DNA of 64,000 bases from Bog-756 sp963841885 (GTDB taxonomy: Bacteria; Actinomycetota; Acidimicrobiia; Acidimicrobiales; RAAP-2). The notes below the pieces were generated by a model that did no database searches, was not told the origin of the DNA, and saw only the letters and a list, made by a program, of their open reading frames with translations. The stretch covers positions 1 through 64,000 of the forward strand of contig CAWJEK010000031.1 of the NCBI GenBank assembly GCA_963841885.1, read 5' to 3'. The translations under genes were made by a program, and so were the position numbers. Positions 37,801-45,514 of the stretch are shown in pieces (the stretch's first letter is position 1; each line of letters starts with the position of its first letter).

Positions 37801-38118
37801 TCGGCGCTCCATCGCCAGCTGGCCGAACTCCGTTTCGACGAGGGGACGGACAGCGACGCGACCTCGCTGACCGATCCGAGCCACCCGTGGTCGCAGGCGG
37901 CCGACGCATGGAGGCGATCGCTCGAACTGGCCGAGCGGATGGCCCTTCCGCTGCACGGCGCTCGGGCGGCGGGAGGGTTCGGGGAGCTGCTCCGTCGCAC
38001 CGGACGCTCCGACGAGGGACGTCACCTGTTGTCTGTCTGGTACACGCGGTGCGACGAGGGACTTGAGACGCCCGTGCTCACCGCCATGCGTTCGACGCTG
38101 GAAGGGGGGGCGGCGTAG
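34855..38118 (+). CDS. Class III nucleotidyl cyclase / AAA ATPase / TPR signalling protein with N-terminal zinc ribbon
   Basis: 1087 residues. Residues 7-24 are a zinc ribbon (CSVC, CPGCG). About 50-220 is a class III cyclase domain with metal Asp residues in VFCDLVGST and YSGDGIL and the substrate region MAVGETLNVSARL. About 240-480 is an AAA_16-type ATPase: MVGRVREL, Walker A GEPGVGKSRL, Walker B LVLCIEDLQWCD. The rest is TPR-like helical repeats. It lacks the C-terminal LuxR HTH that some relatives carry. Such proteins are common in mycobacteria and relatives; a cAMP-linked signalling role is inferred. Two cNMP-binding proteins and a Crp-type regulator lie in the same window. Confidence 0.88.
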   Translation: MALTRLCSVCAEPLPDAARFCPGCGRQATGDGSTDIIDEAISHALATELRNLTVVFCDLVGSTELSSSIDAEEYSDLIEAYQQQAVTITRHLGGDVEGYSGDGILFRFGWPRAHADDAARALTAALEIVDSVGRTERTRGLSIRVGVHSGPAVVGQLGGADRRATMAVGETLNVSARLQGIAEPGSVVASATTIELAGDRFLATPLGSVQLRGVPDPIDAYRVDGLRMSASGPVGRVGPTSPMVGRVRELEFLASTWSSVRKGSGCGVLLTGEPGVGKSRLTDDFRYHVREDGPLWLSASCSPYTRMSVLRPFVDLIVGELSLEEDADSSQRMDALRNSFERVGAGVPDGSEYVAAMLGIPNEKVEALGRELRLERTIAAGVAWIVALSRRQPLVLCIEDLQWCDPTTLDAIDALLDKIADVPVLVLLTARSGFEHPWPPTATVSHLELEPLADADVRALADNLGEGLHLPDQVLERIVACAGGIPLYVEEVGRTVIESGLLVREGDHWNLASPLMELDIPESLQASLLARLDGLGPAKSVAQLAAVLGRTFSFDLLATVSGMNTDLLTRFLDRLVVSGLVLHDPTHDETYVFKHALVQEAAYESLLRRNRRTIHERVARVLDARVASGASPAAEVVARHYEAAGLPYEAATHYQLAAREAADRSGHREAVDFLRRAIGLAGVLDDGVRGRELEVELQLSLGSALATRTYTDPELAAAYERAHQLCEELGNDERIALSLGGLSIYYLNRGDITLGAELAERVLAIAGAHDDDTLAVLGRVQLSLARSWQGHPGESLDHATQALARYHPERHRVLGQRFGTDQGVAAHVFAGWNHLLLGHLDRGLDHLFEAVELADAIGEPFNRVYAQVFLATGRCERGESRETLRCAERARALAEEHGFKFWAGIGGVWEAAERVATGDAGALDDVLQAGFAAGGSGSLGGATNVLARMAEAAHAAGDREMTAGLLDTALTISAQTGQPWWDSALHRQLAELRFDEGTDSDATSLTDPSHPWSQAADAWRRSLELAERMALPLHGARAAGGFGELLRRTGRSDEGRHLLSVWYTRCDEGLETPVLTAMRSTLEGGAA

Positions 38119-38202
38119 GGCGCCCGGTGTCCGCCGAAGTCGGTGCGATCCTGGTCGACGGCGACGCCTGGTCGTACGGCGGCCCGGTGGACCCGCGGGG
38201 CG

Positions 38203-38637
38203 TCAGGCGCCGTTCTGGATCTCCTTGAGGAACCGGTGGACCAGCTGGCGGGAGATACCCCAGCGGTGCCCGATCTCCTTCATGTTCATACCCGCCTCGA
38301 ACTGAGCGGCCATGAGCGTCCCCCGGGCCGCGTGCCGGGCCCGCTCGAATCGCGACATCGAGTCGGCCAACTCGATCCGACCGCTGGCGACATCCTGGTT
38401 GTCGAGTACCCGCCCCGGTTCCTCGCCGTCCAGGAGCCGGAGCAGCGAAGCCTCGCACCGGTCCGCGTTGACCTCCAGCGCCACCCGGAGCCGCTGGTTC
38501 GCCTCGAGCAGGGCCAGGACGTCCCGGATGGCCGCATGGCGGCGGTCCTCGTCGGCCGTCGTGAGACGGACGGCGGGAGCCAGGGTCGCGGTCCGGTCGC
38601 CGTCGTCGTCCTCGATCGTGGCCATCTGCAGGGTCAT
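38203..38637 (-). CDS. Small helical protein with C-terminal helix-turn-helix
   Basis: 144 residues from ATG 38637, preceded by CGGAGTGC. Helical N-terminal two thirds, then a clear HTH at the end (MNMKEIGHRWGISRQLVHRF). Paralog of the 114-residue protein at 24089-24433, which shares the helical part but not the HTH. I do not recognise a named family; a DNA-binding role is inferred from the HTH. The gene may follow a tiny coupled frame (38634-38834). Divergent from the Crp-type gene, with a long inverted repeat between them. Confidence 0.7.
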   Translation of the reverse strand: MTLQMATIEDDDGDRTATLAPAVRLTTADEDRRHAAIRDVLALLEANQRLRVALEVNADRCEASLLRLLDGEEPGRVLDNQDVASGRIELADSMSRFERARHAARGTLMAAQFEAGMNMKEIGHRWGISRQLVHRFLKEIQNGA

Positions 38638-38834
38638 GATGCACTCCGTTCGGCGGTCAGGGAGGTGAGTTCGGTCGAGGGGCGGGGCACGCACGGGTCG
38701 CCTGGGCCACCGAGGACGGGGGTGCCGGACGACGGGCGATGCCCGGGGGGTGGCATCGCCCGTCGCCGGCCGGGGCCCGGGGGAGCCCCGGATCGCATGC
38801 GGTCACTGTGGCGATAGCTCTTCAGGTCGGTCAT
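38634..38834 (-). CDS. Possible small coupled ORF upstream of the HTH protein
   Basis: 66 residues, polar, rich in Pro, Arg and Gly, no known family. Support comes from a good ribosome binding site (AGAGGGGTG, about 8 bases before the ATG) and from its stop overlapping the next gene's start as ATGA. Composition alone could be chance in such GC-rich DNA. It could act as a leader for the HTH gene. Confidence 0.3.
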   Translation of the reverse strand: MTDLKSYRHSDRMRSGAPPGPGRRRAMPPPGHRPSSGTPVLGGPGDPCVPRPSTELTSLTAERSAS

Positions 38835-38892
38835 GCGGATCACACCCCTCTATGTCCTCCGGCCCAGTCTGGGAGTCCCGAGGCGTCCTGTC

Positions 38893-38931
38893 TGTCGCAT
38901 CGGAGACACTGGGAACGTCACCGATGCGACA
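38893..38931. promoter_or_regulatory. 11-bp perfect inverted repeat between HTH gene and Crp-type gene
   Basis: tgtcgcatcgg (38893-38903) and its exact complement ccgatgcgaca (38921-38931), separated by 17 bases. Sits in the divergent region, 116 bases before the Crp-type GTG. Arm ends TGTCGC/GCGACA differ from the classic Crp half-site TGTGA. A binding site for either neighbouring regulator is possible. Confidence 0.5.
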
Positions 38932-39046
38932 CTCCACGCCGGGCGTACCGGGCGACCCGGGGTCCGACCCAGGTGGTTCCTAGCGCCTCACTGGGTTATC
39001 GTGGTGCCCTTGCGACTCGGAATCGCCAAGGCAGGGAGGCCGGACC

Positions 39047-39706
39047 GTGCAATGGCAGTTGTTGGATTCGTTGCAGGAGGAGGAGCGCCGGGCCGTTCTT
39101 TCGCGCTGCCACCGACAGCGATTTCCCAAGGGGTCCTACATCTGCCACCAGGGCGACCCGGGGGACAGCCTGCATCTCGTCGCCCTGGGCACGGTGGCCG
39201 TCCGGGTGACCGGGCCCGGCGGCGACGTCGTGACCCTCGACGTGATGCGGCCGGGCAACTCCTTCGGTGAGCAGGCCCTGATCAACGACGGGTCGATCCG
39301 TTCGGCCACGGTCGTCGCCCTCGAGCGGGTGGAGACCCTCCGTCTGACCCGCGACGACTTCAGCTCCCTCTGGGCGGACCATCCCGGGGCGTCGCTGATG
39401 GTCGCCAAGATGCTCGAGGCCCGGCTGCGCTCCACCTCCCTGGCGTTGCTCGACGCCCTGCACCTGCCGGCGACGACGCGGGTGATGCGCCGACTGGCCT
39501 ACCTGGCGGACATCTATGCGGGTCACGCCAGCCAGGCGATCCCCCTCACCCAGGACGATGTGGCCTCCATGGCCGGCACCACCCGCCAGACCGTCAACCG
39601 GATCCTCAACGAGGCACGCAACGACGGCCTGGTCGATCTCAGTCGAGGACGCATCATCATCGTGGATCCGGACGGGCTGGCCCGGCGGGCCAAGACGGCT
39701 ACGTGA
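39047..39706 (+). CDS. Crp/Fnr-family transcriptional regulator
   Basis: 219 residues. N-terminal cyclic-nucleotide-binding fold (GDSLHLVALGTVAV, GNSFGEQALINDGSIRSATV), long dimer helix, and a C-terminal winged HTH (LTQDDVASMAGTTRQTVNRI). There is no Cys cluster of the Fnr type, so it is not an obvious iron-sulfur oxygen sensor. The phosphate-binding cassette differs from E. coli Crp, so the ligand is open. GTG start at 39047 after AGGGAGG. A long inverted repeat lies upstream. Confidence 0.9.
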   Translation: MQWQLLDSLQEEERRAVLSRCHRQRFPKGSYICHQGDPGDSLHLVALGTVAVRVTGPGGDVVTLDVMRPGNSFGEQALINDGSIRSATVVALERVETLRLTRDDFSSLWADHPGASLMVAKMLEARLRSTSLALLDALHLPATTRVMRRLAYLADIYAGHASQAIPLTQDDVASMAGTTRQTVNRILNEARNDGLVDLSRGRIIIVDPDGLARRAKTAT

Positions 39707-39775
39707 ACCTCGACTGGACACCGTCGTCCGGCTGACGTCGGGGGCCGACAGTGGTCGGCGGTTCCGGACCGCCCG

Positions 39776-41320
39776 TCAGTCGTGCACCAGCTTCCACATC
39801 CAGTCCGGCGAGGCCAACTCCCTCGACCGGGCCACCGGGACGACGACCGACTGCTGGCCCAGGGTGTAGCGCACACTCCCCACCCGGTCGTGGACGGACC
39901 CGGCCAGCGGTTGCGCGCTCGGCGCGAGCACCGACTCGATGCGCTGTCCGGGCAGGCCGAGCAGCATCGCACCCGTCGTGGCGACGACCGGGACCGACCG
40001 ACGGGACCCGTCCCAGTCGGCGGTGGCCGTCCCCATCACCCGACCCGGACGGGTCAGGGCGACCGGGGTGACCTCCTCCTCCGTCACGTAGAGCAGACCT
40101 TCGACGACGGGGCCGGCGTAGAGCAGCGGGTACTCGGCTTCCAGCGCGCTGTACGGCCTCGTCGGAGTGGTGCTCGACGTGGTCGTGGGTGGCGACGTGG
40201 TGGTAGTCGGGGCGCCGACGGCCGGTACGGCGGGTGGGGACGGCGGCGGGGGAGGGGGAGCGGGCTCCCACTGGCCGAGGGCGGCGGCCAGGACCAGGAC
40301 CGCGTGGCCGTCGACGATCCGGTCGGTGGCCAGGACCATGCAGCCGCCGGCCTGGCTGGTGTAGCCGGACTTGACGCCGATGATCCCGTCGGTCCCGATC
40401 ACCCTCACCACATTGGTGATCTGCCCCGCCAGGGGGACGTTGGCCGTCGGTTCGTCGACCAGCGTGGCGAAGGCCGGGATGGCCATGCCCGCGGCGGCGA
40501 TCCGAAGCATGTCCGACGCGGTGGACACCGACTGCGGAGCGAAGCCGCTGGCATCCACGAAGTGGGTCTGGGTCGCCCCGAGCGAAGCGTCCAGGGCGTT
40601 CATCTTGGCGACGAACGCGGCCTCACTGCCGGCATCCCACTTGGCCAGGGTGTAGGCGGCGTCGTTGGCCGAGGCGACCAGGAGCGCCTGGAGCAGTTGG
40701 ACCTCGGTGATCGCCTCACCCGCCTGCAGTGGGATGTTCGTCTCGTCGTTGGCCAGGTCGACACCGAACTGGGCGGCGTCGTCGGCGTCCACGGGGACGA
40801 GCGGGCCACCGGACCCCGGGGGGACGGGGTGGTCCCGCAGGACGACCACCGCGGTGGCCATCTTGGTCAACGACGCCACCGGCACGGGGGACTCGGGGCC
40901 GGACTGGGTCGCATACCCCAGCGATGGGATCGACACCGCCGCCTGCCCGCCGGGTGGCCAGGGGAGCCGGGGTGCGTTCCCCGGCACGTACTCCGACGTC
41001 TGGCTGACGGTGGCGATGGCCGGTTGCCGCAGCGGCCGGGTGGCCCGTTGGACGCCGATCGACGCGGCGGTGGCCGCCACGACGAGGCCGACCGTGACGA
41101 TCATGGCGACCGTCCATCGGCGCCGCCGCCGGCGCCGGCGACGACGCTGCGGCCGCTCAGCCGGCTCGGCGGCCCCGTCCGCGGTGGCATCCCCCCACCC
41201 GGCGCCGGCCGACAGGGCGGCCGGATCGTGCGTCGCCGGGTCGGATGGGTCGGACGGCTCTGCGGAGGTCGGAGTCACCTCCGGTGCGGTGCTCCCACGA
41301 TGCGAGGTGCGCTTGGTCAT
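39776..41320 (-). CDS. D-alanyl-D-alanine carboxypeptidase family protein (PBP5-like)
   Basis: 514 residues. Cytoplasmic acidic/Pro-rich start, then an Arg run (about 59-68) and one membrane helix (about 70-92). The catalytic domain outside the membrane has SxxK as SLTK near residue 150, SxN as SAN near 216 and KSG near 315, the active-site set of low-molecular-weight PBPs that trim peptidoglycan. A Pro/Thr-rich insert (about 345-385) separates a C-terminal region with a beta-sandwich look. Intact; single gene, convergent with the Crp-type gene. Confidence 0.9.
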   Translation of the reverse strand: MTKRTSHRGSTAPEVTPTSAEPSDPSDPATHDPAALSAGAGWGDATADGAAEPAERPQRRRRRRRRRRWTVAMIVTVGLVVAATAASIGVQRATRPLRQPAIATVSQTSEYVPGNAPRLPWPPGGQAAVSIPSLGYATQSGPESPVPVASLTKMATAVVVLRDHPVPPGSGGPLVPVDADDAAQFGVDLANDETNIPLQAGEAITEVQLLQALLVASANDAAYTLAKWDAGSEAAFVAKMNALDASLGATQTHFVDASGFAPQSVSTASDMLRIAAAGMAIPAFATLVDEPTANVPLAGQITNVVRVIGTDGIIGVKSGYTSQAGGCMVLATDRIVDGHAVLVLAAALGQWEPAPPPPPPSPPAVPAVGAPTTTTSPPTTTSSTTPTRPYSALEAEYPLLYAGPVVEGLLYVTEEEVTPVALTRPGRVMGTATADWDGSRRSVPVVATTGAMLLGLPGQRIESVLAPSAQPLAGSVHDRVGSVRYTLGQQSVVVPVARSRELASPDWMWKLVHD

Positions 41321-41468
41321 CCGTTCCCGATCGTCGCGACTCCCGGAGCGGGCGTCCGACGAGGAGGCCCGGTTCCGCGCCGCTCACTGGCCGTCGATGC
41401 TAAACGAGCCGACGGTCCCCGGAGTGGCATGCGCTGCGGTCCGGGTCCGGGTCTCGGACTGACCGGTC

Positions 41469-42609
41469 TCAGCGGTGGCGCGACGCCAGGAGTTCGCCGG
41501 TCTCGTAGATGTCACTCGCCCGACCCACGATCAGTGGGTCGAGGGGTCCGATGAGATCGAGGTCCTTGCCCGGGTAGGGCATCTTGTGCAGCACGTAACG
41601 CATCGCGTTGAGCCGTGCGCGCTTCTTGCAGTTGGACTTCACCACGGTCCAGGGTGCCTCTTCGGTGTCGGTGGCCAGGAACATGTCGTTCTTGGCCTCG
41701 GTGTAGGCCTCCCACATATCGAGTGACGCGAGGTCGATGGGGGAGAGTTTCCACTGCTTGAGGGGGTGTAGCTCACGTTCCTTGAAGCGCCGGCGCTGCT
41801 CGTCCTGGCTCACCGAGAACCAGAACTTGATGAGGTGCACACCGCTGCGGGTGAGATTGCGCTCGAACTCGGGGGCCTGGCGGAGGAACTCGATCGAATT
41901 CGCCCTCGTCGCAGAAGCCCATCACCCGCTCGACCCCGGCCCGGTTGTACCAGGACCGGTCGAAGAGCACGATCTCGCCGGTGGTGGGGAGGTGTTGGAC
42001 GTAGCGCTGGAAGTACCACTGACCCCGCTCGGTGTCGGTGGGCTTCTCGAGGGCGACCACCCTCGCTCCCCGGGGGTTCAGGTGTTCCATGAACCGCTTG
42101 ATGGTGCCACCCTTGCCGGCCGCGTCACGGCCCTCGAACAGGATGACGACCCGCTGACCGGTCTCCTTCACCCACGCCTGGAGCTTCAGCAGCTCGACCT
42201 GCAGCCGGTACTTCTCGTGTTCGTAGGCCTTGCGGGACATCAGGTTCCGGTAGGGATAGATGCCGCTCTGCCACAGCTCGACGAGTTCGTCGTCGGAACT
42301 GAGCGGCACCGTGCCGTAGACCGGCTCGTCCTGTTCGAGGATGGTGCTCCTCAGACGGGCGAATTCGTCAGGCGACGTACCCTCCAGGACGGCGTTCAGC
42401 CATTCCGCCACGGTCAGGCCGTTGGGCTTGGCCCCCGCCAGGACCTGGTTGATCGCCGATGCCTGCTCCTCGGACGCCTCCTCGACGGCCTCCCCGACCA
42501 CGAACTCCTCCAGCGGTCCGGGGTCGAGATCGGGGACCACGTCCCCCTCACTCGCCTTCCGCGGGTGCTCCCTGTGGTCTCCCGACACGATCGCCTCTTC
42601 CTGGTTCAC
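41469..42609 (-). CDS. ppk2: Polyphosphate kinase 2 (copy 2, one frameshift)
   Basis: About 379 residues after removing one extra base near 41893 (restores EFLRQAPEFE). The acidic N-terminal extension of about 115 residues, then GIYPYRNLMSRKAYEHEKYR, is typical of the longer PPK2 type. Walker A GRDAAGKGGT is near residue 160, VLFDRSWYNRAGVERVMGF follows, and the C-terminal half includes HLIKFWFSVSQDEQ and CKKRARLNAMRYVL. GTG start. Lies just downstream of the GAF sensor kinase and encapsulin operon on the same strand. A functional gene is likely, with the shift a sequence error. Confidence 0.88.
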
Positions 42610-42716
42610 CGGCCACGAGATTGCCGCTGGACCGGAGATCCTACCGTCGGGTCGCCCCAGGTCGTCGACCGATTCGCCGCCGGTGGGAGACGAACGCCCC
42701 GGCCCGGGGCCGAGGA

Positions 42717-43850
42717 TCAGCTGGAGAGGGGCACCGACCAGGTGAGGACGGTACCGCCGTCTTCCCGGGGTTCGACCGTGAACGTGCCGTGGAGCTTGTC
42801 GGCGCGGCGGCGCATGTTGGTCAGTCCGAACCCGTCCGAGCGACGCGACGGGGTGAATCCCACGCCGTCGTCAGTGATCTCGAGTCGGCACCAGCCGTCC
42901 TCGGCGGACACCTGGATGGTCGCCCGACTCGCCTCCGCATGCCGTTCGATGTTCGTCACCGCCTCCCGCAGCGTCGGTAGGAGCTGGTCGAGGATCGACC
43001 TCCCGATCAGGGCGTCCACCGTCCCGACGAAGGTGAGCACCAGCGGACACGACACCGTGTCGCGCAGTTCGTCGACGAGCGACAGGATGTGCGCCCGTGC
43101 CGTGTCACCCTCGTCGATCAGGGAGAGGCCGTAGATCGTGGTCCGGATCTGGCGGATGGTCTCGTCGATGTCGGCGATGGCCGAGGTGATCCGGCGCTCC
43201 TTGGAGGGCGAGATGCCACTAGACGCCACCCCCTGCAGCGTCAGGCCGACCCCGAACAGCCGCTGGATGATCGAATCGTGGAGTTCGCGGGCCAGGCGGT
43301 CGCGGTCGTCGAACACGGCGGCCCGGCCGACCTGCTCGTGGAGCCGGGCGTTCTCGATGGCGATGCCGGCCGCCACCGCCAGGGCACCGACCAACGCCTC
43401 GTCGTCCTCGGTGAACTCCGACCATCCGATCTTGTCGGTGAGGTACAGGTTGCCGAACACCGCGTCGCGGACCCGGATGGGCACACCGAGGAACGACTTC
43501 ATCGGTGGATGGTGGGGTGGGAACCCGTAGCTGTCGGAATGGGTGTCGATGCTGGCGATCCGGATCGGCTGCGGATGGGAGATCAGCGTGCCGAGGACAC
43601 CTTTGCCTTTGGGACGGGCACCGATCTGATGCTCGGTGTCGTCGTCCAGACCCGCGGTCAGGAACTCCGACAACGCCGTGCCCTGCTCGTCGAGGACGCC
43701 GATGGCGCCGAACCGGGCGTTGGTCATGGCGCGGGCTTCATCGAGTACGTGCCGCAGTGCGTCCGACAGATCGAGATCGGCCTCCAGGAGGAGCGTCGCC
43801 TCCAGGACGCGGCGCAGCTTGACCGGGTCGTCAATGGATCGATAGGGCAC
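42717..43850 (-). CDS. GAF-domain sensor histidine kinase (DevS/NarL-partner type), orphan
   Basis: About 377 residues from GTG 43850; the frame is open to 43925. Residues about 20-165 form one GAF domain (MTNARFGAIGVLD, SFLGVPIRVRDAVFGNLYLTDK). Then a HisKA_3 dimer domain with the phospho-His in RDRLARELHDSIIQRLFG and an HATPase with ITDDGVGF and GFGLTNM. The layout follows mycobacterial DevS/DosT but with a single GAF; the proximal heme His of those sensors cannot be confirmed. No response regulator is adjacent. It lies 116 bases after the encapsulin stop and may read the same redox signals. Confidence 0.85.
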   Translation of the reverse strand: MPYRSIDDPVKLRRVLEATLLLEADLDLSDALRHVLDEARAMTNARFGAIGVLDEQGTALSEFLTAGLDDDTEHQIGARPKGKGVLGTLISHPQPIRIASIDTHSDSYGFPPHHPPMKSFLGVPIRVRDAVFGNLYLTDKIGWSEFTEDDEALVGALAVAAGIAIENARLHEQVGRAAVFDDRDRLARELHDSIIQRLFGVGLTLQGVASSGISPSKERRITSAIADIDETIRQIRTTIYGLSLIDEGDTARAHILSLVDELRDTVSCPLVLTFVGTVDALIGRSILDQLLPTLREAVTNIERHAEASRATIQVSAEDGWCRLEITDDGVGFTPSRRSDGFGLTNMRRRADKLHGTFTVEPREDGGTVLTWSVPLSS

Positions 43851-43966
43851 CGGTGGTCGTCTCTTTCCGTGGTGTTGACGCGAGCATGATCCACCTCGCC
43901 CACGAATACCAGGGCCGAGGCGCAATTACGGTCGCGACACAGCTGTATTCCTGGCAACCGGCGCGA

Positions 43967-44773
43967 TCAGAGGTAGGCGAGGTGCACCGCAGCCTCCGGC
44001 GTCAGGACCCGGAACGTGACGCTCTCCTCCAGGTAGAGGTCCACCGACCTGACGTCGCTCGAGCGGTAGCCGATGGCGAAGTCCTGCCCCACGGTCAACT
44101 CGAAGTCGCCTCCGCGCTGACTCAGCACCACCGCCCCGTCGACCGCCGGCGCCCAGACGACGGGACCACCGAGCAGCTCGGCGAGGTGCTGCAGTACGGG
44201 GTAGCCACCGTGTTCGGTCGTCTCGGTGACGCCCGTGTAGCACCTCGCGCCGAGGGCGATGGCGTAGGGACCCGCGATGTCCGCCGCCCGGAGGGCGGCC
44301 ACGGCCTTGGCCACGTGCTCCGGGTAGGCCGAGTAGTCGTCGCTGATGGACACCTTCTCGTGGGGCGACGAGGGGATGATCCCGGCCACTCCCGCCTGCG
44401 GGTAGCCGTGGAAGACCAGCTGGTCCTCGGCGAGCGCCGCGGCGCGCCCGGCGGCGATGACGGCGTCGAGATCGAGGTCGGCTGCCCCCCGGTCGGCGTC
44501 GGCCAGTTCAGCCAGGTCCAGCGCGAACGGCGACCGGAGCTCGACCAGGGGGGCCATCCGCCGCACCGCCGCCTCGACACCGGACAGCGAGCCGCTGTCG
44601 AGGGCGTCCACCCGGCCGACGTCGACCGCGGACGATCCCCACCCGAGCGGCCCGACGAAGTCGACCAGACGTCGCCCGGCGAGGTAGTGCTTGACCGACC
44701 GGGTCGCCTCCTCCTCGATCTGCGCCCAGGCGTCGTCGGTGACGGGTGCGAGCTCGCGCATGAGGTGGTTCAT
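43967..44773 (-). CDS. Family 1 encapsulin nanocompartment shell protein
   Basis: 268 residues, the normal size for Family 1 shells (linocin M18/HK97 fold). The N terminus MNHLMRELAPVTDDAWAQIE is a classic encapsulin start and forms the inner face where cargo peptides dock. Later hallmarks are LVDFVGPLGWGSSAVDVG, IPSSPHEKVSISDDY and the C-terminal YLEESVTFRVLTPEAAVHL. Monomers should assemble into an icosahedral shell. The ATG overlaps the stop of the cargo gene (ATGA), and the ribosome binding site AGGAAGGCAGG lies in the last codons of the cargo. No portal, terminase or tail genes are near, so it is not a prophage capsid. Confidence 0.95.
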   Translation of the reverse strand: MNHLMRELAPVTDDAWAQIEEEATRSVKHYLAGRRLVDFVGPLGWGSSAVDVGRVDALDSGSLSGVEAAVRRMAPLVELRSPFALDLAELADADRGAADLDLDAVIAAGRAAALAEDQLVFHGYPQAGVAGIIPSSPHEKVSISDDYSAYPEHVAKAVAALRAADIAGPYAIALGARCYTGVTETTEHGGYPVLQHLAELLGGPVVWAPAVDGAVVLSQRGGDFELTVGQDFAIGYRSSDVRSVDLYLEESVTFRVLTPEAAVHLAYL

Positions 44774-45507
44774 GGGAGATTCCTGCCTTCCTGTCGGAGG
44801 GAGCCGATGCCGAGCGTACCGTCGGGTGCGGTCGGCATCGCCAGTGGATTGGGGGTCGGAGGAGCGATGCGGGTCAGGGTGTTGCGGTCGACGTGGGAGA
44901 AGGGCTCGTTTCGTCCCGGGATGTCGAGCACGCCCTCCTCCTCGTAGCTCCACGTCCCGTCGGGATGCACGGAGATGTGCATCCGGTAGCTGATCGTCCG
45001 GAATTTGGCGTCGAGGAACGGGTTCGAGAGGATCCCGTAGACCTCGGAGCCGACGGCGGCCCGGACCTCGAACTCGGTGGCATCGGGCTCGGCCGTGCCA
45101 CCGGCCAGCAGGACCTGGCCACGCGGGATCCCGAGGGTCAGGGTGACCGTGTGCGTCGCCGGTTCCCAGAGCCAGTAGCCGACCTGGTCGTGGAAGGTCT
45201 CGACCTCGCCGGGTTTGACGATGTGCGTGTGGTAGCGGAGCCCGTAGAACAGCTGGGGTCCGTTCGTCTGGCGGTCGATGGGCTGGAGCTCATACCGCTC
45301 GACGAACGCGTCGCGTCCCGTTCCGTACGACTCGGGATGTTCGTCGGCCCCCAGGGCGCTCTGCCAGACGCCGGCCAACGGTGCCAGGGGCCCGAGGTTG
45401 GCGACGGTGTCCGGATCGCCCTCGGGCTCCGAGTAGATGTCCGCGCCGTAGACGGCATCGATGTCGGCCGCCTCCGGTCGGTCGACGGCCCGCTCCTCGC
45501 CGGTCAC
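44770..45507 (-). CDS. Nitrobindin-like heme-binding beta-barrel protein with encapsulin cargo-loading peptide
   Basis: 245 residues. About 36-215 match the bacterial heme-binding beta-barrel (FABP/nitrobindin-like) family: LAPLAGVWQS, LFYGLRYHTHIVKPGEVETF, VGYWLWEP, IPRGQVLLAGG and YGILSNPF, with the likely proximal heme ligand His205 in SHVDRNTLTRI. The family normally ends near APPTPNPLA (215-223). Here a Pro/Ala linker and PDGT lead to LGIGSLR (232-238), the consensus Family 1 cargo-loading peptide. It should therefore be packed inside the adjacent encapsulin. Possible roles are NO/peroxynitrite chemistry, heme storage or peroxide defence; none is shown. GTG start 7 bases after the dehydrogenase stop. 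Confidence 0.9.
   Translation of the reverse strand: MTGEERAVDRPEAADIDAVYGADIYSEPEGDPDTVANLGPLAPLAGVWQSALGADEHPESYGTGRDAFVERYELQPIDRQTNGPQLFYGLRYHTHIVKPGEVETFHDQVGYWLWEPATHTVTLTLGIPRGQVLLAGGTAEPDATEFEVRAAVGSEVYGILSNPFLDAKFRTISYRMHISVHPDGTWSYEEEGVLDIPGRNEPFSHVDRNTLTRIAPPTPNPLAMPTAPDGTLGIGSLRQEGRNLP
44794..44814 (-). other. Encapsulin cargo-loading peptide coding segment (LGIGSLR)
   Basis: Encodes residues 232-238 of the heme beta-barrel protein. The surrounding order, Pro-rich linker, D-G-T, then L-G-I-G-S-L-R, matches the targeting tails of DyP peroxidases and other Family 1 cargos. Seven residues follow it, and their codons double as the ribosome binding site of the shell gene. Confidence 0.9.
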
Positions 45508-45514
45508 GGTCGCC

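Noticed and set aside
43967..44773. HK97-fold gene as a sign of a prophage
   Set aside because: The sequence is a Family 1 encapsulin and no terminase, portal, protease, tail or integrase genes are near.
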